This document shows, piece by piece, positions 1 to 9,082 of a stretch of DNA of 64,000 bases; the first letter of the stretch is position 1; each line of letters begins with the position of its first letter. The stretch covers positions 1-64,000 of the forward strand of contig NZ_JARHUJ010000008.1 of assembly GCF_029223285.1 (NCBI RefSeq), in the 5' to 3' direction. Made by a program: the position numbers and the translations under genes. The notes beneath the pieces are model-generated. The model had not been told where the DNA came from and did not search any database. It saw nothing but the letters and a program-made list of their open reading frames with translations. This DNA comes from Paraflavitalea sp. CAU 1676. GTDB lineage: Bacteria > Bacteroidota > Bacteroidia > Chitinophagales > Chitinophagaceae.

Positions 1-574
1 TTTCCGGTATGGCAATAATGCCTACCTGGCCCCGCCCGTCTCATTTCCCTATAGGTCAATTTTCTTTAGCTTAACTAAGTTAAATTAACCTTGCTTAGTA
101 CAGTACAAAAGTAAAAGCCCCGCCCAATAAAAGGCGGGGGTGCTCCCATTCATATGCGTTAACCATTAAACCTTATCCTATAGCGTTACATACGAACAAT
201 CATGCCCATGGGATTTTCCGGGAGCGAAAAACAGCTGATTGTGTATTATTTGTGAACGATATACCAGTAATGCACATACTTACTTAGGTGTTTGAACTGA
301 TGAGGGTATTTTATGACCGGCTATGGGTTAATTATTCCTATAATTACAACATCGTACATCCCGGCTCCTTAACCACCAATAATTAATTGTGGAAACAACT
401 TCCCGTCTTATACCCCCCATTGGGGAAACAGCCAAACCAGGCCGGTGTACAAAGAATTTGTTGAGCGCACCAGGTACCTGTCCACGAATTAACGAACCAT
501 TATCCAGCAGAAGTACAGGAGGAAGCACCCCTCACACCAACCCTTTCCCCAAAGAGATACATTCAAAACCATAT
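1..574. other. Non-coding stretch with one hairpin
   Basis: I see no convincing gene here. Short open frames exist but have no recognisable protein features. A GC-rich inverted repeat, CCCCGCC then about 8 nt then GGCGGGG, lies at about 118-140. Read on the minus strand it is followed by a T-rich run (CTTTTACTTTTG), so it may terminate minus-strand transcription, or serve a plus-strand gene lying beyond the left edge. Confidence 0.5.
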
Positions 575-608
575 AAAAATAAAGAACCCCTCTGCTTGCG
601 CAGAAGGG
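575..608 (-). terminator. Rho-independent terminator of glnN
   Basis: On the minus strand an imperfect 9-bp stem (CCCTTCTGC / GCAGAGGGG, one mismatch) with a 4-nt loop is followed by TTCTTTATTTTT. It lies about 90 bases past the glnN stop. Confidence 0.7.
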
Positions 609-699
609 CTCCTTTGCTTGTCATGTCAGTGTACCTATTTTATGTATAGTCGCTGACTAAGAAACTTTTCACGCAGCCACAAGGGCTTTATGAAGATCC

Positions 700-2892
700 T
701 TAGCGCAGGAACAACATTTCGCGGTATTTAGGCAGCGCCCAGTATTCGTCGGCCACCAGCAATTCCAGCTTGTCAACGCGGTAACGGATATCGTCGAAGA
801 ACGCATCCTTTACCTGGCTTTGATAAGCAATAGCCTTGGTGCGCGTATCGGTCATCACATTAACCACCTTGCGGGCTTCGATCATCTTCTCAACCAGATC
901 GCTCAGCTTGTTGATGTGCTCGGAGATCTTCTCGAGGATCTGCATTTGATTGGCATAGCTTTCTGCTTTCAGACCAATCTCTTTCAGACCCTTGATATTG
1001 TTGATCAGGATGTTCTGGTACTTGATCGCTGCAGGCAGTACATGACTGGTGCACAGCTCACCCATAATGCGGGCTTCGATCTGGATGTGCTTGATGTATT
1101 TTTCCAGCTCGATCTCGTGACGTGCTTCCAGCTCAACATGGTTCAATACGTTGTTGTGCTCGAACAGGTGTTTAGCCTTGTCAGTAATCATAGCGTCGAG
1201 GGCAAGAGGAGTAGTACGTACGTTGGGCAAACCACGCTTTTCAGCTTCAGCATGCCATTCGTCGCTGTAACCATCACCTTCGAACAGTACTTTCTCGCTC
1301 GCAACGATATACTCACGGATAACGTGCATGATCGCGATCTCTTTCTTCTCACCTTTCTCGATCAGGGCGTCTACGTCTTTCTTGAATTGCTTCAGGGTTT
1401 CAGCCATGATGGTGTTCAGGGAGGTCATCGCGTTGGCGCAGTTGGCAGCGGAACCTACCGCGCGGAACTCGAACTTGTTACCAGTGAAGGCAAACGGAGA
1501 AGTACGGTTACGGTCGGTGTTGTCGAGCAACAGTTCAGGAATGCTGCGGTGCAGGTCGAGCTTCAGGATAGCTTCATCCTGCTCGTCGAATTTGCCACCT
1601 ACTCTTTCCTTCACATCAGCCAGTACCTTGCTCAGGTAACCACCAATGAATACAGAGATGATCGCAGGAGGAGCTTCGTTCGCACCCAAACGGTGGTCGT
1701 TACCGGCAGAAGCGATAGCAGCGCGGAGAATATCAGAATAATCATGTACAGCCTTGATCGTGTTTACGAAGAAGGTCAGGAACATGAGGTTGGTCTTGGG
1801 GGTCTTACCGGGAGCCAGCAGGTTTACGCCTGTATCTGTAGCAAGGCTCCAGTTGTTGTGCTTACCGCTACCGTTAACGCCGGCAAATGGTTTCTCATGC
1901 AACAGCGCGCGCAGTTTGTGACGGCGGGCAACGCGGTCCATAACATCCATCAGCAGGGTGTTGTGGTCAACGGCAACACTTACTTCTTCGAAGATAGGAG
2001 CACACTCGAACTGAGCGGGAGCTACCTCATTGTGACGGGTACGCAGAGGAATACCCAGCTTGTAAGATTCAGTTTCGAAGTCGCGCATGAAAGCGTACAC
2101 TCTTTCGGGAATAGAACCGAAGTAGTGATCTTCCAGTTGCTGGCCCTTGGCAGGAGAGTGACCAAATACAGTACGGCCGCTCATCAGCAGGTCAGGACGC
2201 GCATTGAACATACCTTCGTCGATCACGAAGTATTCTTGCTCCCAGCCCAAAGTAGCAGAAACCTTGCTTACGTTCTTGTCGAAGTAGTTACAAACTTCAA
2301 CAGCCGATTTATTCAGCGCCTCCAGCGATTTCAGCAGGGGAGCTTTGTAGTCCAGTGTTTCACCGGTATAAGAAACGAAAATAGTAGGGATGCAAAGGGT
2401 TTTGCCGGTGCCGATCTCCATGATGAAGGGAGGAGAAGAAGGATCCCAGGCAGTATAACCACGAGCTTCGAAAGTAGCACGGATGCCACCGTTGGGGAAA
2501 GAAGAAGCATCAGGCTCTTGTTGTATAAGTGCATCACCGTCAAAGGTTTCCAGAGCGCTTCCGTCACCTTTCAGTGTAAAGAATGAATCATGTTTTTCAG
2601 CAGTGGTACCAGTTAAAGGTTGGAACCAGTGTGTATAGTGAGTAACCCCTTTTGTTTCAGCCCATTGACGAAGTCCGGCAGAAATTTGGTTAGCCATAGC
2701 CCGGTCGATCTTCTTACCACCTTTAATAGAGGTCAGCAGGCTCTTATAAGCCTCATCACTTAAGAATTCACGAGCTGTTTTAAGCGTAAATACGTTCTCA
2801 CCAAAGAAGCCGGTAATTTTGGTTGACCCCTCCACCACCGTACCATTCGAAAGCGTTAGGTCGTTGATAGCTTTAAAGCGTAATGATTCCAT
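700..2892 (-). CDS. glnN: Glutamine synthetase type III
   Basis: ATP-dependent ligation of ammonium to glutamate in the cytoplasm, the main entry of nitrogen into metabolism. The 730-residue length fits the GSIII class (about 700-730) and not GSI or GSII (about 350-470). Visible motifs are GWEQEYFVID at residues 216-225, TRHNEVAPAQFE at about 285-296, and the ATP/glutamate-binding NGSGKHNNWS at 340-349. The long C-terminal helical region is typical of GSIII. The gene is monocistronic, with a terminator downstream. Its upstream region holds a degraded -7 box (TTTATTTG, minus strand, near 2917-2924). No PII or nitrogen-regulator gene lies beside it. Assignment is secure. Confidence 0.97.
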   Translation of the reverse strand: MESLRFKAINDLTLSNGTVVEGSTKITGFFGENVFTLKTAREFLSDEAYKSLLTSIKGGKKIDRAMANQISAGLRQWAETKGVTHYTHWFQPLTGTTAEKHDSFFTLKGDGSALETFDGDALIQQEPDASSFPNGGIRATFEARGYTAWDPSSPPFIMEIGTGKTLCIPTIFVSYTGETLDYKAPLLKSLEALNKSAVEVCNYFDKNVSKVSATLGWEQEYFVIDEGMFNARPDLLMSGRTVFGHSPAKGQQLEDHYFGSIPERVYAFMRDFETESYKLGIPLRTRHNEVAPAQFECAPIFEEVSVAVDHNTLLMDVMDRVARRHKLRALLHEKPFAGVNGSGKHNNWSLATDTGVNLLAPGKTPKTNLMFLTFFVNTIKAVHDYSDILRAAIASAGNDHRLGANEAPPAIISVFIGGYLSKVLADVKERVGGKFDEQDEAILKLDLHRSIPELLLDNTDRNRTSPFAFTGNKFEFRAVGSAANCANAMTSLNTIMAETLKQFKKDVDALIEKGEKKEIAIMHVIREYIVASEKVLFEGDGYSDEWHAEAEKRGLPNVRTTPLALDAMITDKAKHLFEHNNVLNHVELEARHEIELEKYIKHIQIEARIMGELCTSHVLPAAIKYQNILINNIKGLKEIGLKAESYANQMQILEKISEHINKLSDLVEKMIEARKVVNVMTDTRTKAIAYQSQVKDAFFDDIRYRVDKLELLVADEYWALPKYREMLFLR

Positions 2893-3068
2893 TTCTTAGT
2901 TTTTTGCGTGTTGTGCAAATAAACAATAAATGGAGTGGATAAAAAATTTTTTGAGGCAGATGGGGATTTTTTTAAACAAAATGTGGGAAAAGCTACTGTC
3001 CTATTGAATGAAACCTCAGAAATTGCTTCAATTCGGAGTAGAATTTAAATATTTTTCTTTTTACTAAT

Positions 3069-4340
3069 TTAATGCCCGCCAGGCCGCCTCCAGCCTTGTT
3101 TAATGGGGCCTGGCCGGCCCGCCAAAACCATCGTTACCAGCAGCAATAACTCAGGAATAGCCTTGTACCGTACAATAGCGCCCGGAAACGGTACCACCAA
3201 CCCAATGAACAGGTAATTGGCGATACTGAAAAACACCATAAACCAGATCCAGGCCTGGGCTGAGCCCCGCAGCCCGGCCGTATTTCTTCTCAGCAGGGTC
3301 ATAATCAATAAGGTCCAAAAGAACAGCACTTCAACGGCAGCCATGATCTGCAAGGGCCCGCGCGCTTCCCATAAAAAGGGCCGTACAAAGGCATTCAAAA
3401 AGGCTTCGGGTAAAACCTTCAAAAAGCTGCCCGCATCAGGGCTCAGGGGGGTAAGGCCAAACCGGGTATTGCCATGCAGTGTCATGAATTCCGCTTGCCG
3501 GTCCGCCACCAGGGCCGCCAGGTTAAAAGGCCCGGGTAAAAAGCCGCTTACCAAAAAGAGGAACGTAGCTATCCCGAACGCAGCACCGAAAACAACCCCG
3601 GGCTTGCGATCATACCTTACTGCAATAAACCAGGCCACGACCGCCGGCAGCATGATCAGCACCAGCACATTCCTGAAAATGAAAACACCCGCCAGTCCCA
3701 GCAACGCCCACCATAAAGAACGGCGCCGGTGATCATGGATCCATCGGTAGGCATGTATCAGGAAAAAAGAGACGCAGAGAAAAAGGAATCCGTCCGCCCG
3801 GATACCCGTGAGCCAGAAAACCACCGGCGGGAAAAAGAAGATCAGGAGAAACAGCCACAAACGCCTGGCCGGAAAGAGTTGCACCGTAAGTTTGAACAAT
3901 AAGAAATGCCCCCAAAAGGTCAAAAAGGAATAATAGATCGCATTAGCATAGTAGTTGCCTCCGCTCACGAGGTTGAAAATACCCAGCGTTTTAACCTGCA
4001 GGTGCCACTCCAGTTTGTCTAAATAATAAGCAAGTGCTTGTGATATATCGCCACCCGATATCCGCCAGGCCTTGATGGGAAGAAAGTCCAGAAAGAACTG
4101 AACAGGATCCGTTTTCAACAACGCACATTCATTGATTGACCCGATATGGACATCCCAGGTATCATCACCACCATAATAATGTATGAAAAGATAGCCATAA
4201 AAGCAAGCCAGCAGCGCTTTCCAGCCAAAAGCAAGCGCCGCTTCCCAAATAGAGAGAGCCGGCACTGTTCTGCGTGTCAGGTAAACGGTCAGCACTCCAA
4301 ACAATAAAAAAAACAATATGGTAATAGCCATGAAAAACAA
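3069..4340 (-). CDS. Polytopic membrane protein, possible GT-C glycosyltransferase or polysaccharide protein
   Basis: A 423-residue protein with about ten hydrophobic segments. The N-terminus is a membrane helix (MAITILFFLLFGVLTVYL). An acidic, aromatic loop follows the second helix (YYGGDDTWDVH, about residues 55-65). An acidic first loop in a multi-helix protein recalls GT-C transferases or EpsG-like polymerases, but I cannot confirm a family. It is divergent from a glycosyltransferase and one gene away from another, which supports a role in surface polysaccharide or glycolipid assembly. Translation may start at the first ATG or at the fourth codon (ATG at 4329-4331). Function is inference. 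Confidence 0.6.
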   Translation of the reverse strand: MFFMAITILFFLLFGVLTVYLTRRTVPALSIWEAALAFGWKALLACFYGYLFIHYYGGDDTWDVHIGSINECALLKTDPVQFFLDFLPIKAWRISGGDISQALAYYLDKLEWHLQVKTLGIFNLVSGGNYYANAIYYSFLTFWGHFLLFKLTVQLFPARRLWLFLLIFFFPPVVFWLTGIRADGFLFLCVSFFLIHAYRWIHDHRRRSLWWALLGLAGVFIFRNVLVLIMLPAVVAWFIAVRYDRKPGVVFGAAFGIATFLFLVSGFLPGPFNLAALVADRQAEFMTLHGNTRFGLTPLSPDAGSFLKVLPEAFLNAFVRPFLWEARGPLQIMAAVEVLFFWTLLIMTLLRRNTAGLRGSAQAWIWFMVFFSIANYLFIGLVVPFPGAIVRYKAIPELLLLVTMVLAGRPGPIKQGWRRPGGH

Positions 4341-4363
4341 TTACCGGTTATGGCAATTGCAAT

Positions 4364-4379
4364 CAAATCTATACATTTG
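4364..4379. promoter_or_regulatory. Abutting divergent -7 boxes
   Basis: On the minus strand TAGATTTG (4371 to 4364) and on the plus strand TACATTTG (4372 to 4379) both match the Bacteroidota -7 consensus TAnnTTTG and touch without a gap. The minus-strand unit also has a TTGG at 4395-4392, a plausible -33 element 21 bp away. That element overlaps the proposed start codon of the plus-strand gene. Confidence 0.55.
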
Positions 4380-4394
4380 ATACAATATTTGCCA

Positions 4395-5540
4395 ATGTCC
4401 GGAAAATCAGCGCTACATAAAAAATGCATTGCGTTCGTATCCAACAGTGCCTGGTCGGTATATAATTTCCGGCTCGATGTGATCAATAATCTCCTGGCAC
4501 AAGGCTATGAAGTAATAGTACTCGCACCCGACGACAAATATTCCGCCCCCCTCACAGAAATGGGATGCCGTTTCATCCCCATCGATTTCGACAACAAAAC
4601 AAAGAACCCTTTTCTCGATCTGTCTTTTTACTGGCAGTTGAAGAAACTATACAGGCATCACCAGCCTGATTTCATCTTTCACTATGTGGCTAAGCCCAAT
4701 ATCTATGGTTCACTCGCTGCTTCTTCCAATGGAATACCATCAGTGGCTGTGATCACTGGATTAGGTTATGCATTTGCTAAAAAGAACTGGCTCTACCGCG
4801 TCATCAGGCTGCTGTATCGGAATTCACTGCGCAAAGCACAGGAAGTATGGTTCCTGAACAATGAAGATGCCCGCATCTTCATCGATGAGAAGATTGTCAA
4901 CATTGAAAAAGTAAAAGTACTCCCCGGCGAAGGCATCAATACCCGGCATTTTGCACCGATAAAAGTGCACCGCCCGGCCAAACATAGTTTCACCTTTCTG
5001 ATGAGCACCCGCTTGCTGAAAAGCAAAGGGATCGGTCTTTATGCGGATGCCGCACGCATCCTGAAGAAGAAGAACTACGACGTTCGTTTCGAGCTCATCG
5101 GCTTCTTCGAAAACCACCATCCCGATTCCATCACACAGGAAGAACTGACCCGTTGGGAAAAAGAAGGATTGATCCATTATGGCGGATTTGCCAAAGACGT
5201 AAGACCATTCCTCGCGAAAGCAGATTGCTTCGTATTCCCTTCCTTCTACAATGAAGGCATACCCCGTTGCCTTATGGAGGCGGCCGCTATGGAATTACCC
5301 GTCATAACTTCTATGAACCGGGGCTGTAAGGAAGTAGTGCTGAATAATTCAACCGGGTACATCTGCAACCGCCACGATCCGTTCGACCTGGCCGATAAAA
5401 TGGAGAAGATGATCAACCTGTCGCACGAAGAAAGAGCGCGTATGGGAAAGAATGGACGTTCACTCGTGCTGCGCAAATTCAACATCGAACACATCATCGA
5501 CGAATACACCGATACCCTCCAGCAAGACCTTACAGATTAA
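4395..5540 (+). CDS. Glycosyltransferase family 4-like
   Basis: A GT-B fold sugar transferase acting at the inner face of the membrane, probably on surface glycans. The N-terminus reads KCIAFVSNSAWSVYNFRLDVI, typical of the GT4 acceptor domain. A HYVAKPNIYGSLAA segment follows, as in WbpX/CapM-like enzymes. The C-terminal donor domain carries the family signature FPSFYNEGIPRCLMEAAAM at about residues 280-300, including the E-x7-E-like pair. I prefer the ATG at 4395 over the in-frame ATG at 4350, because the earlier one lies upstream of the -7 box and would crowd the divergent gene. Product length is 381 residues, normal for GT4. The sugar specificity is not readable. Confidence 0.85.
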   Translation: MSGKSALHKKCIAFVSNSAWSVYNFRLDVINNLLAQGYEVIVLAPDDKYSAPLTEMGCRFIPIDFDNKTKNPFLDLSFYWQLKKLYRHHQPDFIFHYVAKPNIYGSLAASSNGIPSVAVITGLGYAFAKKNWLYRVIRLLYRNSLRKAQEVWFLNNEDARIFIDEKIVNIEKVKVLPGEGINTRHFAPIKVHRPAKHSFTFLMSTRLLKSKGIGLYADAARILKKKNYDVRFELIGFFENHHPDSITQEELTRWEKEGLIHYGGFAKDVRPFLAKADCFVFPSFYNEGIPRCLMEAAAMELPVITSMNRGCKEVVLNNSTGYICNRHDPFDLADKMEKMINLSHEERARMGKNGRSLVLRKFNIEHIIDEYTDTLQQDLTD

Positions 5541-5611
5541 AGCCTCGGTCACCCGACACGCTGCAGCCGACCTAACCGATTAACGCATCCGGCACAGCCA
5601 GGCCTTACGCC

Positions 5612-6544
5612 TCATCGCACTTCCAACATAGCCGGAAAGAACGGCTTCAAATACGCCAGCACACCCGACTGCCTGATCTGCGCCGCCCAACTCCAATCAC
5701 GCATATCCGGCGTGAAATAATCAAACGAAGTCACCTTCTCCCAGCTCAGATCGTGCAGGTCAGGCGCCACAAACAGGAACCGGCCGCCAGAGCTACGGGC
5801 AAAATCCTGCGCCCAGGCATAATCGGTCGTCACCACCGGCACACCGCAGGCAGCATACTCCAGGAATTTGGTAGAAGTGAGCTGATTAAAAGGAGCCTTA
5901 TCGGGAATATAGTTCAGGGCAAACCGCGATTGTAAAATATGCTGCATCACCGCAGCCTTCTCTACGGGCCCTTTAAAGATGATATTGGAATAAGCCGAAT
6001 AACGTTGTCGCAAGGCCTCATAGTTTCTACTCAACAGCAGCAACGACCGCTCCCGCAGATCCCCTTCGGTAAAGCGGTCCAGCAACTGCTCCGGGTTCCG
6101 CCCGGCCGAAAGATCGCCTACATATATAAAGTCGTATACCTTTTCGGTAACCCCGCTCACCCCTGCAAACCATTCATCGGCAATGCCCACCTCCATCATA
6201 CAGGAAGGCACGCTGTCCCGAAATGGGAACCGCCCCTGGGTGTACTCATTTTTAAAGATCCGGAGGTCGGGCTTTGCATTCAACACCAGCTTGCCCCAGT
6301 CCTTGAGGCCGCGCAGGGGGGGCGTAGAAGGCGAGATGTACTGGTGGATCCTGAAAACACCGGGTGGGGCAGCACTCCTGTCGAGCCCCATAAAATACCA
6401 GTCAACCTGCCTTTTCAGGCCAGGAAGCTCCCGGGGTGTCACCGCCTCACAGCGAATGCCCAGCCCGGCAAAAAATCGGGTATACCCATAAATCGCCGGT
6501 AAAAAAGCCTTGTTGTGATGAATTAGTGCAATGGTCATAGACAA
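5612..6544 (-). CDS. Glycosyltransferase, GT-B type, divergent
   Basis: A 310-residue cytoplasmic protein that looks like a short GT4-type enzyme. It begins with IALIHHNKAFLPAIYGYTRFF. It has a donor-domain strand YDFIYVGDLS in the middle and a C-terminal donor-site pattern FLEYAACGVPVVTTDYAWA (about residues 230-248), where the glutamate and CGxPVV fit the usual nucleotide-sugar site. It is shorter than most GT4 enzymes, so the N-terminal domain may be reduced. It converges with the glycosyltransferase at 4395-5540. Substrate unknown. The second in-frame ATG, at 6538, is an alternative start. Confidence 0.7.
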   Translation of the reverse strand: MSMTIALIHHNKAFLPAIYGYTRFFAGLGIRCEAVTPRELPGLKRQVDWYFMGLDRSAAPPGVFRIHQYISPSTPPLRGLKDWGKLVLNAKPDLRIFKNEYTQGRFPFRDSVPSCMMEVGIADEWFAGVSGVTEKVYDFIYVGDLSAGRNPEQLLDRFTEGDLRERSLLLLSRNYEALRQRYSAYSNIIFKGPVEKAAVMQHILQSRFALNYIPDKAPFNQLTSTKFLEYAACGVPVVTTDYAWAQDFARSSGGRFLFVAPDLHDLSWEKVTSFDYFTPDMRDWSWAAQIRQSGVLAYLKPFFPAMLEVR

Positions 6545-6731
6545 ACTGGAAAGTCATAAAAGTAATACATTCCCGGCAGCCTCAGGAGAGGCCTTCACAA
6601 CAAAACCTGGCCAGAAAGCAATTGTCAATCAGTGGCTTGCGCAATCAGCCAAACCGCCTGCTGTAAAAGGTATAGGGGTAAGCGGGGCAAAAAGAATCAC
6701 GAAACCTAAAGGCTAAATCCGAAATCAATAG

Positions 6732-6739
6732 TACTTTTG
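6732..6739 (+). promoter_or_regulatory. purL -7 box
   Basis: TACTTTTG matches TAnnTTTG and ends only 7 bases before the purL ATG, so the transcript would be leaderless or nearly so. No clear -33 TTTG is visible. Confidence 0.5.
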
Positions 6740-6746
6740 CGGCACC

Positions 6747-8981
6747 ATGGAAATATCAGTTAAAACGGCGCAGCAGTTGCGCCTTACTCCCGAAGAATTC
6801 GAGCTCATAAAACAAAAACTTGGTCGCACTCCCAACTTCAACGAACTCTGTGCCTTCAGCGGCATGTGGAGCGAACACTGTAGCTATAAGAATTCCATCA
6901 AATGGTTGAAAACACTGCCCCGTGACGGTAAAAGAATGCTGGTAAAAGCCGGCGAAGAAAATGCCGGACTGATGGACATCGGCGACGGCTACGGCGTAGT
7001 GTTCAAAATTGAATCCCACAATCACCCCTCCGCCATCGAACCCTTCCAGGGTGCCGCAACCGGTGTAGGGGGTATTCACCGCGATATCTTTACCATGGGC
7101 GCACGTCCCGTGGCATCCCTCAACTCCCTCCGTTTTGGTCACCTCAAAGATGCCAAAACCCAACACCTGCTCTCCGGCGTGGTGCATGGCATCGGTCACT
7201 ACGGTAACTGCTTCGGCGTACCTACCGTAGGCGGAGAGATCTATTTCGAAGGCCGCTACCATACCAACCCCCTCGTCAATGCTATGAGCGTGGGTATCGT
7301 AAAAAGCGGTGAAACCATCTCCGCCACCGCGGCAGGAGTGGGCAACCCCGTATTCTTCGTAGGTTCTGCCACCGGAAAAGACGGGATCGGCGGCGCCTCT
7401 TTCGCATCAGCTGATATTACCTCCGATAGCGTACAGGAATTACCTGCCGTACAGGTGGGCGACCCCTTCCAGGAGAAAAAACTGCTCGAGGCCTGCCTCG
7501 AAGTCATCCAGACCGGCGCCGTAGTAGGTATGCAGGACATGGGTGCTGCAGGCATCATATGCTCTACAGCCGAAATGAGCGCCAAAGGTGGCGTAGGTAT
7601 GCGCATCGACCTCGATAAAGTACCCACCCGCCAGGCCAATATGAAGACCTGGGAGCTCCTCCTCAGCGAAAGCCAGGAGCGCATGCTGATGGTGGTAGAA
7701 AAAGGCAAAGAAGAAGCCGTACAGAAAGTATTCGAGAAATGGGATCTTCCCTGCTCCAATATCGGTGAGGTAACCAACGATGGCCTCCTTCGTTTCTACA
7801 TGCATGGAGAACTGGAAGCCGAACTGCCAGCCGAAGAACTGGTACTCGGTGGCGGTGCTCCTCAATATACCCGCGAGTACAAAGAACCCGCCTACATGGA
7901 AAAGATCAAGGCATTCGATCCTGCCGCGATCAAAGTACCGGCCGACCTCAAAGCCGTAGCGGAAGAACTGGTAACCGTACCCAACATCGCCAACAAACGT
8001 TGGATCTATGTGCAGTACGATAGCATGGTAGGAGCCGGCAACGCCTCTACCAACCAGCCCAGCGACGCAGCGATAGTGATCGGAAAGCCAACCGGTAAGG
8101 GTCTCGCGCTCACTACCGATTGTAACAGCCGTTACGTATTCGCCGATCCTTATAAAGGAGCCATGATCGCAGTAGCAGAAGCAGCCCGCAACATCGTGTG
8201 CAGCGGCGGTGAGCCTCTTGGCGTAACCAACTGCCTCAACTTCGGCAATCCTTATGATCCCGAAGTATACTACCAGTTCGTACACGCCATTCAGGGCATG
8301 GGCGAAGCCTGCCGCAAGTTCGATACGCCTGTAACAGGTGGTAACGTGAGCTTCTACAACCAGAACCCCGATGGAGCCGTATATCCTACACCTACCATTG
8401 GCATGGTTGGCCTGCTCGACAGCGTGAACGATAAAATGACCATGTACTTTAAAGAGGCCGGCGATGTGATCTTCCTCGTAGGTAAATCCCGCGCCGACAT
8501 CAACTCTTCCGAATACCTGCACAAAGTGAACGGCGTAGAGCACAGCCCTGCCCCTCACTTCGATATTGAAGAAGAGTTTACCCTGCAGCAAAAAGTAACC
8601 GAACTCATCAAGGCAAAAGCCATCGAGTCGGCCCACGATACCAGCGAAGGTGGCCTGTTCATCACCCTGCTCGAATCCGGTTTCCACAAGAATCTCGGCG
8701 TAGACGTGAAGGCCGATGACAGCAGCATCCGCAAAGATGCCTATTGGTTTGGCGAAGCGCAAAGCCGCGTAGTGGTAAGCGTTAAGCCGGCGAAAGTGGC
8801 AGCCTTCCGCAAACTGATGGGCGATCACCCGTTTGCCGAACTGGGTACCGTAACCAATGGAGCTATCAACATCGATGGAGCCAACTGGGGACCCACCATC
8901 ACCTGGAAAGAAAAGTATGATACCGCCATCGAGAACCTGTTGGCCGGTACAGAATCAGAACAGGCATTAAGCGCATTATAA
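6747..8981 (+). CDS. purL: Phosphoribosylformylglycinamidine synthase, small PurL subunit
   Basis: Fourth step of de novo purine synthesis: FGAR plus glutamine plus ATP gives FGAM. The 744-residue length is that of the small PurL, which works with separate PurS and PurQ; neither is in this window. Motifs seen are WSEHCSYK at 41-48, with the catalytic histidine at 44, and IESHNHPSAIEPFQGAATGVGG at 88-109 (metal and ATP binding). The second ATP-grasp-like half contains the matching VTGGNVSFYN segment. The start follows its -7 box by a few bases. A perfect 11-bp inverted repeat follows the gene. Confidence 0.97.
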   Translation: MEISVKTAQQLRLTPEEFELIKQKLGRTPNFNELCAFSGMWSEHCSYKNSIKWLKTLPRDGKRMLVKAGEENAGLMDIGDGYGVVFKIESHNHPSAIEPFQGAATGVGGIHRDIFTMGARPVASLNSLRFGHLKDAKTQHLLSGVVHGIGHYGNCFGVPTVGGEIYFEGRYHTNPLVNAMSVGIVKSGETISATAAGVGNPVFFVGSATGKDGIGGASFASADITSDSVQELPAVQVGDPFQEKKLLEACLEVIQTGAVVGMQDMGAAGIICSTAEMSAKGGVGMRIDLDKVPTRQANMKTWELLLSESQERMLMVVEKGKEEAVQKVFEKWDLPCSNIGEVTNDGLLRFYMHGELEAELPAEELVLGGGAPQYTREYKEPAYMEKIKAFDPAAIKVPADLKAVAEELVTVPNIANKRWIYVQYDSMVGAGNASTNQPSDAAIVIGKPTGKGLALTTDCNSRYVFADPYKGAMIAVAEAARNIVCSGGEPLGVTNCLNFGNPYDPEVYYQFVHAIQGMGEACRKFDTPVTGGNVSFYNQNPDGAVYPTPTIGMVGLLDSVNDKMTMYFKEAGDVIFLVGKSRADINSSEYLHKVNGVEHSPAPHFDIEEEFTLQQKVTELIKAKAIESAHDTSEGGLFITLLESGFHKNLGVDVKADDSSIRKDAYWFGEAQSRVVVSVKPAKVAAFRKLMGDHPFAELGTVTNGAINIDGANWGPTITWKEKYDTAIENLLAGTESEQALSAL

Positions 8982-9021
8982 AATCCTGCACCTGCATTAA
9001 ACAAGCAGTAAACGCAATAGA

Positions 9022-9065
9022 ACCGGTGATCAGTCAGGATGGTAACATGTTGATTGATCACCGGT
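9022..9065 (+). other. Inverted repeat after purL
   Basis: ACCGGTGATCA at 9022-9032 pairs perfectly with TGATCACCGGT at 9055-9065 across a 22-nt loop. There is no T-run, so it is not a typical intrinsic terminator. It could be an RNA-stabilising stem or a protein-binding site between purL and hldD. Confidence 0.5.
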
Positions 9066-9082
9066 CTCATTAAAAGCTAACC

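Noticed and set aside
820-2586. Very long open frame opposite glnN
   Set aside because: Antisense shadow of a high-GC third-position gene; its protein has no family motif and glnN itself is certain.
7440-8828. Long open frame opposite purL
   Set aside because: Antisense shadow; product lacks any domain pattern.
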